Below are positions 11,866 through 24,534 of a stretch of DNA of 64,000 nucleotides, piece by piece; position 1 is the stretch's first letter, and each line of letters begins with the position of its first letter. The DNA is taken from NCBI GenBank assembly GCA_947623455.1, contig OX392545.1, positions 20,496,001 to 20,560,000 on the forward strand, given 5' to 3'. Position numbers and translations under genes: made by a program. The stretch comes from Mimachlamys varia. Lineage: Eukaryota > Mollusca > Bivalvia > Pectinida > Pectinidae. The notes under the pieces are model-generated. The model was not told the DNA's origin. It saw only the letters and a program-made list of their open reading frames with translations, and made no database searches.

Positions 11866-12837
11866 ATTAGCAAACTCAACTAGAACTGTCATATGTAGGA
11901 TAAGTGATACCCCCGCATATGCTGGAAGTTGATAATCCTGTACTGTCCTTGACGGTCAGCTACAGAAATAAGAATTTCCCAGTGTCATTTTTCATTCTGA
12001 ATTCCACATTAAAAATGATATGAAGATCTCCAAAAAGCTGTTTCACATGAAGTGATGTAAATCTCTTAAAAGAGAAGTCAAATTCTGAAAATAAAATGCT
12101 GATGCATAACTACATAACATAATGAGCATTCATGTGAAGTTTCATCAAAATCTATCAAGAAGTTATCCCATACTGGACCATAATTCCATTAAAAGGGGTC
12201 GGAATCTGAAAATAAACTTCATATCTAATTTGTACACTCTGTATCTCCAAATAGACTTTTTTTGTAAGTATTTAAGCTTTTCGTCAACTGACCACTATTT
12301 TCAATATGTTCGAGTATAGGTAATTATAAAACTTAATTAACTCGAGATCGAGTATATTTGGTATGCTTAATAATTACACATCTGGCGTGTCCTCAAAATG
12401 GTATTTTCTTAAGCCTTAATCATATTAATATGCCGATTGGCTGTAGGAATTGACCAAGGACTGACCTTTCACGGTCAAATGGTTGTTTTCTTGCTCTGTC
12501 TAATGTGCCGTATAAATTAACTAATAATTTATATATTTTGGTTCACAAAATCACCTATAGGTGACCCCGGATTACTGGTTCATTATTTGATAACAATCAA
12601 CAATATATTTTCCGCGGGCGTAACACTGCCATTATGCATACATAAAATATTTTATTTCCCGATTCTTCAATACATGTAAATGTTAAAGTCACGCGAGAAA
12701 ATGTGATGCTCAACAGGGCGATGGGAGAAAAACTCATCTGGTCTGTTTGCATAGGTAGTTGTTCCTTACGCCAGCCGTTTCATTGTTTAATGTCACGTAG
12801 AATCAACGCCCCTCTCTGTACATAGTTGCAGTAATGC
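11866..12837. other. no recognisable feature
   Basis: No gene-like signal. AT-rich throughout. Confidence 0.45.
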
Positions 12838-13190
12838 ATGAATCGTTCTGGGTTTGCCAATTCCATCCGTTACCGTTCGAACCATGGAGAAGAATTCCTA
12901 GGGTACAAATACCATGGCCAAATTCAAGAAACATCTGAAGACGTACCTTTTCACGTCTGCATATTATGGTATCAACTTAGACGACATGTATATACTGACA
13001 TTTGCTTATCTAGTTCGTATTTATATGCATTTTTATATTATCACGTAAGCTTAGATTGTAATAACTTCTGTATTTATGCATTGTAAGTATCAAATTATTA
13101 TCTACATGTTGTGAAGCGCTTTAGAGTAATTTTACAAATTATATAGAGCGCTATATAAATGTTGTATATTATTATTTTTATATTATCATT
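12838..13190 (+). mobile_element. 3' end of an L2/CR1-type LINE (decayed)
   Basis: A frame around 12912-12990 reads KFKKHLKTYLFTSAYYG, like the extreme C-terminus of CR1/L2 reverse transcriptases. It is followed about 170 nt later by GTGAAGCGCTTTAGAG and GAGCGCTATATAAATGTTG and an ATTATT-rich tail, the usual 3' end of L2-type LINEs. The 5' part is missing, as expected of a 5'-truncated insertion. Confidence 0.65.
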
Positions 13191-13379
13191 GTTCCCTACA
13201 TTAATTGGCATCAAGATGCATTGTACCCCGATCAATCTTTACATTGACCGGTCAACTGTTTCCATGTGTTATTGCTATAAGCTGTATTTCCCCTGGTGTA
13301 GTGTTCACTCTGCTTCTAGTAAACAAAGTGTCAAGTAAAATAGTTCTCTTTCCAATTGTTCTAATTTAAGAACAAATAT

Positions 13380-13765
13380 TTATTACATTTTTACCAGTGA
13401 AATAGCGAAAACTATTTCTTCTATAAAAGTGATATTTTTCACTAGTGAGAAATATGAATTTTTTCACTGGTGAGAAATATGATATTTTTCACTAGTGAAA
13501 AATATTTCTTTTTATTTGATCAATCAGAACGCTGCTTACAAACGGCGTTTGGGAAAATCAACAGCTGCCACTGTAGATTTTTCTATAAAAATGTAATAAA
13601 CAGAATATCTAACAGTATGTCCAGAAATACCAAACATATTTCACTCATGTGGCTATTATTTTGATATTTTTCACTCGTGCTGCGCACTCGTGCAAAATAT
13701 CAAAATATTAACCCGCCTCGTGAAATATAATTAGTATTACTGAATATACTGTTAGATATCCTCTA
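13380..13765. mobile_element. MITE-like element, 'TTTCACTAGTGAAA' family, copy 2
   Basis: Same block order as 1690-2002, with extra tandem TTTCACTRGTGARAAATATGA units near 13436-13500. A second internal palindrome surrounds TCACTCGTGCTGCGCACTCG. Confidence 0.7.
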
Positions 13766-13844
13766 TTTATCTTTCAAAAATACAACATAAGTGTGTATTC
13801 GAAATTTCAACTTACCGTTATGTAAACCAATAATAGGCAATACC

Positions 13845-13985
13845 ATTACTTACAAATATGAAAATCCCAACAAAACTTTTATCTGGAGTCAATATCGATT
13901 GAACTAGGTATATATTTTGAACAAAAGACAGATTTACACGGAGAACATTAAATAAGAACAAGAGGATTTGAAAAAGAACAAAATT
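13845..13985 (+). repeat. repeat family A, copy 7 (diverged)
   Basis: Weak but collinear match: CCCAACAAAACTTTTATC, AATATCGATTGAACTAGG, GAACAAAAGACAGATTTACA and CACGGAGAAC. Truncated before the conserved frame. Confidence 0.6.
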
Positions 13986-14054
13986 ACTGATTCAGCCTAG
14001 CACGGCACATTATGCTGCACTGATATACGCGACAAAAGTTTGATGTTTACTTGA

Positions 14055-14255
14055 ATGTGACACAGATTTACATGGCGGTGGTCGTCGATGAAGCAGAAGA
14101 TGTTTACTCTTCTGGAACACCTAGTCTTATTCTCTTGTGCTTTTACGAGAGTCTCCATATGAGTTTTTCTTTTGTTCCTATTTTGCCTCTATTTTAATCG
14201 ATTTTGAGTTCGGATTATGGTTTGTTGACGTTTTGGTATTCCCTCATTTTTCTCT
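14055..14255 (-). repeat. repeat family A, copy 8
   Basis: Reverse copy. In + orientation it runs TGTGACACAGATTTACATGG, CGTCGATGAAGCAGAAGATG, GTTTACTCTTCTGGAACACC, then TTTTAATCGATTTTGAGTTC and GTTTGTTGACGTTTTGGTAT. Confidence 0.85.
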
Positions 14256-15035
14256 CATTAAAATAACGAAATGCAATGTTTTTCATACATCTACATATCT
14301 CAAAACTACTATGATAATAAATGAAAACGAATTATCGTTTTTTTTCGGTCGATATATTTTTTCCTTACGGTTAATTAAACTATATCTGTTGACGCAAATG
14401 ATTCCGGTCACGCGAGGTATAAACTGACAGAAATAAATATCTGTTGATTTCCTGATTGACTGATACATCTCAATAACAAACTTACGTTTGGCTGTATGGG
14501 TTCTAATTTGTCAGCAATACACTGACTTTAATGGACACCTCTCATGCGTTGGCCAGTTTCTCAGTGTGAGACAGAACGAGTGTGCTCGGTGATATTTGAT
14601 TTGGATTACAGATACGGTATATGGCGACACGTCCACGCTATAGAGCGACATCGGTCAGTGAGGGTAACTACAGGAAATGGAATTTAAACGAAGGATATAG
14701 GTTTTATATTACCTATATTATAATGTCGCTAGATATGACACGTGAGGAGGTAATACAACATAACACGTATACAATACATACAGAGTATAGCATGCTTGGT
14801 TGATAGAGCTGAGTTTTGAGTATTTCGCTCTATACATGTATTTAATGATTTTTGACGCGATTGTGAAATTATTGTTCTGTTGTAGATGCCGCGATTTATA
14901 TATATATATAAAACATTGAATGTTCATGCTGTGAAACATATTTTTCGTTTGTTTTGTTTTGTTGTTGACGTGGGTTTTTTTGTTTGTTTGTTCACATGAG
15001 ATTTTTCTTTGTTGAGGGGGGGGGGGGGGAATAAT
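14256..15035. other. no gene seen; G tract at 15017-15029
   Basis: AT-rich with a run of G near 15020 and T/G-rich sequence before it. Open frames here are short and unrecognised. Confidence 0.45.
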
Positions 15036-15047
15036 GTCCACCACCCA

Positions 15048-15215
15048 TGTGGTTTATTTTGACTTAACTTGCAGTGGAATTTACTTGATCAAGTAGTCAG
15101 GTGGTTGATTTTGACTTGATTAGCAGTTTATATTGCCCATTCACCTGATGTTTTGTTGTTGTTGTTTTATGGTTTATTTTGACTTTTTCACAGTAAAGCT
15201 GTTCTTGTCCGCTTA
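15048..15215. repeat. degenerate tandem repeat, about 60 bp, 3 units
   Basis: Three diverged units each start GGTTKATTTTGACTT (about 15050, 15103, 15170) and end near a CACCTGATGTTT or CAGGTGG block. A GTTGTTGTTGTT run lies inside. Confidence 0.6.
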
Positions 15216-16009
15216 CCCTGATGTTTATTATGAATGTATTGACGGCTGCGAGAGGAATCTCTGAAAACCCCATAAATGAATGCTAGACTATGACCACGTA
15301 TTGGAGGGGCTACAGGTAGGGGCAGAACTTCTCAGCCTCCGGCTAATCTCAAATCATTTAAGGATCATAAAATATTTGAATGGCTGATAATGTCCTTTAG
15401 AAATAACAAGCAGTTTCAAGGTAATGTTCCTTATGTACTCAAGAGTTCAATGACGCGTAACTGTATACTATTTATCGTAATGTTTAACATATATCTATTT
15501 GATGTCGGCGACAGTCAAGGGTTTATGTTGAGAGGTAAGGAGGAGGATATTGTCAATTTAAACCAGTAAAACTACCACACAGGCATAATATTTCTTCTAT
15601 ACAATTTAAAGGAAGGATTTCAGATGTTGTATTAAAATATTAATCGATAATATTGTATGTAAAGACCTAAAGTAGACTACAGTAGATCTAGGTTAAAAAA
15701 ACATTCTGACTTTTTCGGGATTTGTTGATCTTAATGAGAATCTAGTAATAACGAAGGAAAATAATGAATAATCCATTTATATTTTCGACAAAAAGTTATA
15801 TCAACATTTCTTATCAAATGCAAGGATTGTAACGCCCGAAACCATTAGCTCTATATGTGGATATACAAACTTTGATTATCAGGGGATAATGTCAATATTA
15901 TGTCTACTAATGCAGGGTGAAACATTTCCTTGACCGTATTAAATGACATTGAATATTTCAATAAAGTAAATCAAAGTTATAATATATCATAAAAATAAGG
16001 GCTCGATTT

Positions 16010-16890
16010 ATAATGTACAATGTATACACATGCTCAGTCTAATCTAGTTACAATGCTTACACATCGTAAGCGAAATTGAAATATACCGCTAATTTGTCTT
16101 AGTCAAACTTAATTATACCACACCCTTATGCTCAGACTTATCTAATTACAGTGACTTCACATTGTAAGCGAAAGAGAAATATACCAATAATTCGTGCTTA
16201 GTCAATATTATTTATGCTACACACACATGCTCAGTCTGATCTAATTACAGAGCCCACACATTGTAAGCGAAATTGAAATATACCACTTATTCGTGCTCAG
16301 CAAAATCTAGTGTAATCGATAATACATGCTAAGTTAAATCTAATGATGCTATATATGCTTAGCAAGATCTAATCAAAACGCTAATACATGCTCCGACAAA
16401 TCTGACTATGCTGGTAAAACATCCTTAGCCTTATCTAAATTTAACTGTTAATGCAAAAAAGGCAAAATCAAATTATACTGGCAAAACATCCTTAGCAAAG
16501 TCAAAATTATACTGCTAATTCGTGCTAGTAAAATATAGTTATACAACATGCATATGCCAAACATCATCTAATTGATCTGCTTATGCAAGAACAGTCAAAT
16601 GTCCATGTGCTCAGTAAAATCTAACTTAACCACTACTGCATTCTCAGACAAGCCTAATGATGCTGCAAGCACATCCTTAGTCAAATCGAAAGTGTACCAC
16701 TAGATCGTGCTTATTCTAATATAAATATATTCAATTCATGTGTTTAGCAAAACATATTAACCCGCTGATACATGCTCAGTTAAATCTTAAATCTTAAAAC
16801 TCTAAATTGTACCGCTAAATCGTGTTTAGTCAAATCGTATATACTATATACATGTGCTCAGATAAATCGAATTTTATCGCTCATACATGC
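16010..16890. repeat. degenerate minisatellite, about 880 bp, nested periods
   Basis: Built from a unit resembling TACATGCTCAGTCAAATCTA plus ATTATACCGCTAA, repeated with much drift. Over 16020-16320 three larger units of about 110 nt are visible, each with CATGCTCAGTCT.., a CACAT..TGTAAGCGAAAT block and GAAATATACC. After 16320 only the short unit persists (GCTTAGTCAAAT, CATCCTTAGC). No long open frame. Confidence 0.75.
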
Positions 16891-18080
16891 TCGAACGAAA
16901 ATGAACATTTGGCATTGAAATACGATGGACATTACATGGCAGTCATTATATCGATGCCTGACTGTGTATGTAACCAAAATGTTCAAAGTTTGTGCTTAAA
17001 CGTATCAGTTCCCGTATATTACTTGACAACATTAGATGATCTGATATAAACGTTTTTTATTAAGATTTTAACAGAATCATCACAAATTAAGTAAGCTTGG
17101 ATAAAGATATCATAGAATGTATACCTTTCAGTCCCACATTTAAAAGACTATAATGTGATACCAAATTCTACTTTCAGACTTTAAGGTATTTGGAAAAAAT
17201 AGGCATAGATAAATACAAGTTTGACAATGATATGCCAAATTACATATATGTACATACTCCCAGAAACACACCTCAAGTCTTTGCCGTGGTCAGCTAAACG
17301 TTTGCCTCGTTCGAGTTATGTAAACATACCTGATTAGCCGTGATATCATCCAAACAGCCGGAACATCACGGAAATATATTGACGTAGATGTTTGATATTT
17401 TGTTCAAATAAAATTATTCACTGTATCGCTGGTATCGCCAATACAGTGTATTTTGACATGACTAGGGTTATGTTAGTTTAGTAAACACACGAGAACGTCA
17501 CGTCGTCAATATGTAATTACAGAGGAAACATAGGCTAGGTACAAAGGCTAGGAACTCAACCAGTTGATCACGTTTGCCTTGATATATAATCCATACGTCA
17601 AGGTATTTCAGAGATTGAATCTATGTTAAACATGGATATGTTAGCTGCTGATCCAGTACCTACCTAGAAATATAAAACAACGACCAGATATCTGATAACC
17701 ATCTGGTGGATCTGTCAAACTTTCATTTACTTCATGAACGAATCACACATGCAATTCATTGGTAAATGAGAAACGAAATTATTTGTCACTGTTCAAGGCA
17801 AGAAGCAGGTGACCTACACATGCAAATATGTCGAATTACATGTAGCAACGATTACAGATGAAGGTGATATATTTGAATACATATGTTCAGATTTGACATT
17901 ACATGAGTCTCGCACATGTTTGTCTATCCGATGGGTAAGTAGCCATTTGAATAACCTTATTCACAACCAAACTTGCCCCCAAAGTTGGTATAATTAGTTT
18001 TACAAAGCAGTTTTAAACATGAGAAAAAACCGATATGTTGTCCCTGTGGAAATGCCTGGTATTTATAAATTGTGTTTAAA
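16891..18080. other. no recognisable feature
   Basis: No repeat family or gene recognised. Short open frames only. Confidence 0.45.
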
Positions 18081-18084
18081 AAAG

Positions 18085-18400
18085 TATCAGAGAATATCGA
18101 AGAGTCAACAAAACTACTATCCGGAAAAACTATGAACAGATCAAATATATGCACGGAGACTCTTGGAAAAGTACAAGAAAATAAGACCAGGTGCTCCAGA
18201 AGAGGAAGCGTAATAAGATTGATCGACGATACCCGCCATGTAAATCTTGGTCACATCAAAGTTAATGTCAAGTCCCCAAAATGATAATTGAGTCACCATT
18301 CACAACAAGTTTGCACAGTGATGAGCATATTCAAAATCGCCCACCTTCATATAATAAAAAAACTACTAAATATTCTAAATGAGAGTCAGACAGTGACGAT
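18085..18400 (+). repeat. repeat family A, copy 9
   Basis: Collinear copy with an internal deletion. The conserved frame reads TETLGKVQENKTRCSRRGSV then IRLIDDTRHVNLGHIKVN and stays open to about 18280. Confidence 0.8.
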
Positions 18401-20195
18401 AAAACATGTTGATAGTTCTCATTACTCTGCATGTTAATGTGTATCTCTTAAACATGTTGTGTTCATGGTATAACCGGACAGACTATAGCATTCGACTGGT
18501 ACCTTAAACGTCCCTTTGGCGGCCTCATCCTCTGTAGACACTGTATACACACTATTTGACACCAGTTGTCGTCAGAACGCACAATATCAATCAACCTGAC
18601 AACAGCAGAACTTTACCAAGCTGTCTCTTCTAGAATCCTGATTTTGTACTTTAAAATTGCTGCATTGAGTTCAGATGAATTGCTCTGTTATATGATAGAA
18701 TAGTATAGATTGCTTTATTTATACGTGCATCCATGTTCAAATTAACACGTCGAGTACCTTTACATGTTTGTAGTACAGTGGATTTCCTTGTGTTGCAATC
18801 ACCTTTTTGTTATCTTTGAATTATCTACCAATAAACACCTATTATAGGTAATGCAGTATTTTAATTTGAGGCGGTGTGGTAAATACCGGATTATGTTACT
18901 AGGGAATGCATTATGCGTCTCAACACAGTAATCAACCACTCATTATAAACAATTAATTGAAAACAAACATTTTTCTTAATCACGAACGACCTTAAAGAAC
19001 AAGAACAAGTGAACCATTTCCGAACAAAATCGTAGGAGGTAAATACCCAAAGATAAGTATAGGTCTTTATATTGTTGTCAGCTGTCGATCAATGTTCATG
19101 TCTCTTGTGACAAAATGGGCTGTGTTAAAGGTTATCAATGGTAAAGAATCGGACCCTTTTAGAACATGTTATTACATATGGATAGGGAATGTACTTTGTT
19201 CAAAAGTACATTTGAGATCAAAGTTTACGATTTCTGGACAGTGACGGACAGGGGTGTTGAATTTCTATTTACAGATATTACTACACTGTATAAGGGTTAG
19301 TGTGTAACGTAGATTCAGAACGCTGGAAATCATCAATTACATTGAGTAAATCAAATAATTAATGATATGGAATGAAATCATCTTAAAACAAGAAGAGTAG
19401 GGGGCAGAAAGAGCTGGTTTGGTCAAAAGAATATTAAGGTCATTTTTACGGTATAATAGAACATGGACTGAAAAATGGATTTGATGGTGTTTTCATCTGC
19501 AATTGGTTTTCTTATCATGGATATTAGGTAATTAAGTAATGAATGATTAGGACGGAATCGTCTTATGAAACGAACAGTTGTGGGTTATAAAGAGCAGTGC
19601 TTGGATCAAAAACACATTGGAGGTCAATGTTTTGCAATTGTGGTAACATCGTGAAGGAACTACAAAGGGGTTATGAAATTGACTATCTACTGGTCGGTTT
19701 ATCTACAATATATAGTGACGACCAGGTCTGCCGTGGATAACGGAGAGATAGAAATGAGACTGTGAATGAGATTGTAAAAAGTACTTGGGGATAGCTTAGG
19801 GAGTTAAGTGTTACGAACATAGAGTGTGGAGACGGAATGAAAGGTTCTGGAATGTGGCTTGCTGGATAAAGAGGCTAGGAAGCCCTGGAATGACCCGGTA
19901 TAGTACTGTGCTTAAAGATGTTTAGAAATACATGCTTGATGCGGTTTACTCTATATACCTTTCGTGTAAGTTTATGTCCTGTGTTCCAGAACCTTGCTAA
20001 ATATCAGAGAACATTTACAAAAAGGGCCTTCTTCAGGTATGGACAGTCGTGGTCACAACGTGCATATTATAAAAGCATGTGTCCAAACATATTGTACAGA
20101 GAAAAATTCTTAAGTCAGCTTAATCAAATGTCACAGACGAAAATAAGTCTTCTCCTCCTGAATAATTCAGTTACATATAGTTGGACTGGGAAGTT
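18401..20195. other. no recognisable gene
   Basis: About 1.8 kb without a supported exon. An open frame at 19918-20202 has no known domain. Confidence 0.45.
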
Positions 20196-20199
20196 CTAT

Positions 20200-20580
20200 T
20201 AGGGACCTTCGGCAGTATACTTCAGTGTCGTATCACTTTAAATTGGCAAACGATTCGGACTATCGCAAAAAGGCTGACCCGACCATAACGCATCTTCCCC
20301 TCCCGAATACATGGCAGGTGTCGTCGATGAAGCAGAAGACGCTTACTCTTCCGGAACACATGGTCTTATTATCTTGTACTTTTACTAGAGTCTCCATGTC
20401 AATCTTTCTTTTGTTCATTTTTGCCCCTGATTCAATCGATTTTGCGTTTGTTAACGCTTCGGTATTCTCTTAATTATTTTTTAAACACTCAACTCACGCA
20501 TCAACTTCGCATACACCGGGATGCCGTCCTTAAATGACCCTGGCTGTTAATAGGACGTAAAACAATCAACCAATCGTCCC
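20200..20580. mobile_element. foldback-element fragment split by a family A copy
   Basis: 20490-20575 (CGCATACACCGGGATGCCGT, CCTTAAATGACCCTGGCTGT, TAATAGGACGT) matches the terminal arm of the foldback at 32550-33260 and the fragment at 24155. The sequence before 20295 (CTTTAAATTGGCAAA..ATTCGGACTATCGC) looks like its inner arm. Family A copy 10 sits between them, so it inserted later. Confidence 0.6.
20310..20475 (-). repeat. repeat family A, copy 10
   Basis: Reverse copy, well preserved: GGCAGGTGTCGTCGATGAAG, ACGCTTACTCTTCCGGAACA, CTCCATGTCAATCTTTCTTT, AATCGATTTTGCGTTTGTTA. Confidence 0.85.
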
Positions 20581-21565
20581 CTGTACCTGTGAAGGCTAAT
20601 ATAGGAACGTTATGATGTTTGATATCATAAACTAGACAAAATGATGGGTAACAACCTTCGTATCACACCGTCATATTTCTAGGTCTAGGAATATTAATAT
20701 GATATTAAAAGAGTTCGCATCGACCTTTGTTTATTAACTTGAATCCCGCTCCATTTCTACCCATTATTGTACCAGTTTACATATCAAATTATTGATTGAT
20801 TACGTGGGCGTCGGATGTGGTTAATGTATGGACACATTGATTTCACACCAAGTCCATGATTGTTATCGTAAATACAAAGTTTAATGTTTTTTGTGTAACA
20901 ATAGACTTCAAAGTAAAATATAATACAGAAGAGTGACAGAAAAATTAAAATCAATATATACTTTATTACACTTATGCCACCTATGTCTATCGTCACGTCC
21001 ATCAGTTTACTCGTCCAACACCTTTTACACATAGCACGTGATATATACAATGTAAAACAGTCTCTGTATTCTAGTCCGCAGTATTTAACATTTAATAATT
21101 CTGAAATAAAAATTACCCTGTAGATAGACCTAGATTTTTTTCCTTATATCACGATTTCTAGACGTCTGGTTGATTCGGATAGGTATTAAAAAGGGCATGT
21201 ATCTAGTAAAACGTGGACAAAATAAAGAACTCATACTGTTGTACCCATGTGTACTATTTAATTACACACAGATCAATATCGACTTTTCTCAGGGAAAAAA
21301 AATAGTTTAAAATGTTTATTAAACTGTAAAGTTTAAGGATTAGAAACAAAGTTTTTTTTAGGATTTTGGAAGAGGATGTCCAGGATTTGCAAACATTTCC
21401 TTTTAAAATTCGAAATGTCGGCATTCCATTTATTCGATGTCTTCATTATTCAATATTATGTTTTCTGTACGGAGCCTGCCTTGTATTGACAAGAAATGAT
21501 TTCATGTTTTCTTTTAAAGTCTTGCATACTTGTAATTTATATAAGTATCTTTGGTTATAGATTTT
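20581..21565. other. no recognisable feature
   Basis: AT-rich sequence without repeats or exons I can name. Confidence 0.45.
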
Positions 21566-21566
21566 A

Positions 21567-21760
21567 TTTTGAAGTCAAAACTAAGGTCGCACTATGTATT
21601 GTTTCATTGTTGCTATGAACTTGTAGTAGGCATTTCATTTTCTGTACAAGATTGATAAAAATTAACTTATATATAAGATATTATATACTCTATACAGACA
21701 AAAGGACCGATAGAAATCGACAAGGCCGAAACTCAAGGCAAACAATTTGAGGATATGATA
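21567..21760 (+). repeat. diverged direct repeat, member 1 (partner at 23240)
   Basis: Shares the order TAAGGTCGCACTATGTATTG, ATTTCAT, GATAAAAATTA and AAAGGACCGATAGAAAT..GACA..GGCCGAAAC with 23240-23437, about 1.67 kb away. Either an old segmental duplication or two copies of an unnamed repeat. Confidence 0.65.
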
Positions 21761-22019
21761 AACAAAACCAACACAAAGTACATTAAAATTATATACAAAC
21801 ATAATATAAAAGTCTACTTTTCGATTGAGAAGACGACAAAGGATGTATGTAAGGATGTTAATTAAACGAAGCCCGATCAATACCCTTTACTAATCTATGG
21901 TTAATTGCTCTCCACAGAGGATATGTCATTAATGCAAACAAAAATGTTCGAAAAACAAAAGCAAAATAAAAAAGTCTGATCGAGTGTACAAACCAAAAAA
22001 CCAACGATTTTTATATGAC

Positions 22020-22205
22020 AATACTAGTAGTATTGATTTTCATGTAACAATACAAAATATTGACTTTTATGTAAAATTACAAAAATATTTACTTCTATAC
22101 ATGTATAACAATATAGAATATTGGCATTTATGTAATAATATAAACTATTGACCTTTATATAACAATATATAATAATAACTTTTATATAACAGTCTTCAAT
22201 ATTTT
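22020..22205. repeat. degenerate tandem repeat, about 30 bp, 6 units
   Basis: Units resemble TTTTATGTAACAATATAAAA plus TATTGAC, with drift from unit to unit. Confidence 0.7.
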
Positions 22206-23239
22206 GCATATTACAGCTACAGCAAATTTTACATATCATCGTCGAATAGTTCTACCGACCAATTCACTATACACCACTAATTATTTAAACAATGACATGA
22301 TAAATTAATTTTATCATTCACGTAATAATCGATGAATTGTTCGACCAGCTAACCACGTGGTCCCACTCAGGCCTTTTTGGTGAATCCAGCTTATCTTTAT
22401 TGTTATATATCTTAGTTATAATCTCAATTACCCAGGCCTTTAATATGGGTGATAGAAGATTTGTTCTGTGTCAATATGTCCTGGGCGGTTTGACGGTATA
22501 AGGCATAGGAACTGATTTAATAAACATATAGGACAAATGTAAACAATTATATTGATTGTGCATGTGTATCTATATGGTTATCCGTCCTGTTCCGGCCATA
22601 TCGAGTATATTAGAAACATTTTAGTGTTGTTGAGATTTTAACATTGATCGAAATGCTTTATAAGTATTTATATTTTAGTTCAAAGCAGTAAGTATCTATA
22701 AATAAATCATGTTGACAGTTGACCATCGGTCGAGATTTTTCATAAAGTATTATTGAGATATGGCGACTGACAGAATGTTTGGAAATTATTTGTCATCATT
22801 TATATTGCAACTTAACCCTATTCTCATTTTAAAGTTGTTATGATTTGACGTTCGAAAATTACTTTCATTTGTATTTATCATTAAGTGGTATTACAATTTG
22901 ACCATTGATGAGATTGAATGAAGTTAATTCAAATGTGTATATGTACTGACACAATATGAGACTATCGTATTAAGTGATTGGTGATATTATTAAATTTTCA
23001 GAAACAAGTATTTGAATTTAACGATAGGTTTAAAATGAGTCTTTCTTTGAGATCTTTATAAGAAAACCAAAATTACAGTCGTAAAACTTGCCTATTTTAC
23101 TAATGTTATTTAACAACAAAACTAACAACATCAAGAGAGTAATTAAGAATGTTACACATTTCAATTAATGAAACGAACAAAGGAGTTGATTTCAAACGCA
23201 AAGTCAACCGATAGATAGGAAGGGTTAGGACCTCATTTG
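22206..23239. other. no recognisable feature
   Basis: AT-rich, no exon seen. Confidence 0.45.
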
Positions 23240-23437
23240 TTTTAATGTCAACATTAAGGTCGTGCTATGTATTGTTGCATTGATGTAGGAATATATATTT
23301 CATGTTTTGTTCCAGACTTGTGAAAGATAAAAATTAGTTATATATAGAATAGATGATATACTGTATACAAACAAAAGGACCGATAGAAATTGACAATTTG
23401 GCCGAAACCCAAGGCCATAACCTGAGCATATGAGAAA
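23240..23437 (+). repeat. diverged direct repeat, member 2 (partner at 21567)
   Basis: Same block order as 21567-21760, ending in AAAGGACCGATAGAAATTGA and GGCCGAAACCCAAGG. Confidence 0.65.
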
Positions 23438-24154
23438 CAAAACTACATGTAAGCCTGTTTATAATCGCAAAACGTTATACTCTATTCTTCGCTATGTTCT
23501 TGAGACAGCTGCTTTGAATACGTGTACATGTATTGCTACATTTTACATTGTATAACTAGTCAATGTACATGCATACTTTATTTGTATATGTTCATGTTAA
23601 GACCATTGATGTACATACCAATCCAATATTGTAGATGTACAAACCTAAGATATGTTATTTTATTTCCTTTTCAACCTATAGTACAGCAACCATGTAGTAT
23701 TTGTAAAATATCATCGTGGCTATGATATATTATTTAGCTTACGCTCTGGGATCTCCACTGACAAGACAGGATATAGTTTTTATAATTTATTGTATAATTC
23801 CTCATTAACCAAACAAGATTCAGGATTGATTGGGTGTGTTCATGAAAACCCGTTTTCGTACCTAAGTAATACATTTGACCTAAATGACCGCTTTGGAAAT
23901 TGATATAGGACAATATGATATTCAACTATATATGATGAAATTGAATCAATTATGAAATAATTACAATTTGATGATTTATGCTCGATAAGATTCAGTGAAC
24001 TTGTCATAGAAGATATTTATACTAACATATCATTATTCATATTTAAAAAAATTCTTACCCTGACGAATAATAATAATAACATGCTTATCGTTTTACTTTA
24101 TTGACTTACAAAATGGTGATTCACTGGATTAGGGAATTGGCTGGTTGATTTGTG

Positions 24155-24325
24155 GGTTGATTGATTGTTTTTACGTCCTTTTAACAGCCAGGTCATTTAA
24201 GGACGGCCTCCCGGTGTTTGAGATGTGGGTGTGTGTATGTTGAGAGCGTGTGAATTTGGGAGGCTGCGGTGTGTTAATGTAAGCCTTCTTGTGATAGTAC
24301 GGATCTTTGGCCGATTTAAAATGCT
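24155..24325 (+). mobile_element. one arm of the foldback element
   Basis: ACGTCCTTTTAACAGCCAGG, TCATTTAAGGACGGCCTCCC, GGTGTTTGAGATGTGGGTGT and a TTTGGGAGGCT block match the outer arm of the complete foldback at 32550-33260. The second arm is absent. Confidence 0.65.
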
Positions 24326-24534
24326 AGAATTAAGGGAAATATCATTTCATAACGACTTACTAATAGTCTATTGAACAAATATTTCACTGTTGACACAAGG
24401 AGTGCACATTATGATATTATATTCAACATAAAACATAATGTGTAAGTTCCATTCTGCCTTATTGTCAACCAACTTGATCATGATAGTGCCAACTTGTGAC
24501 AGTTTGGGAAGTAGCCACAGTTAATCACATTCGA

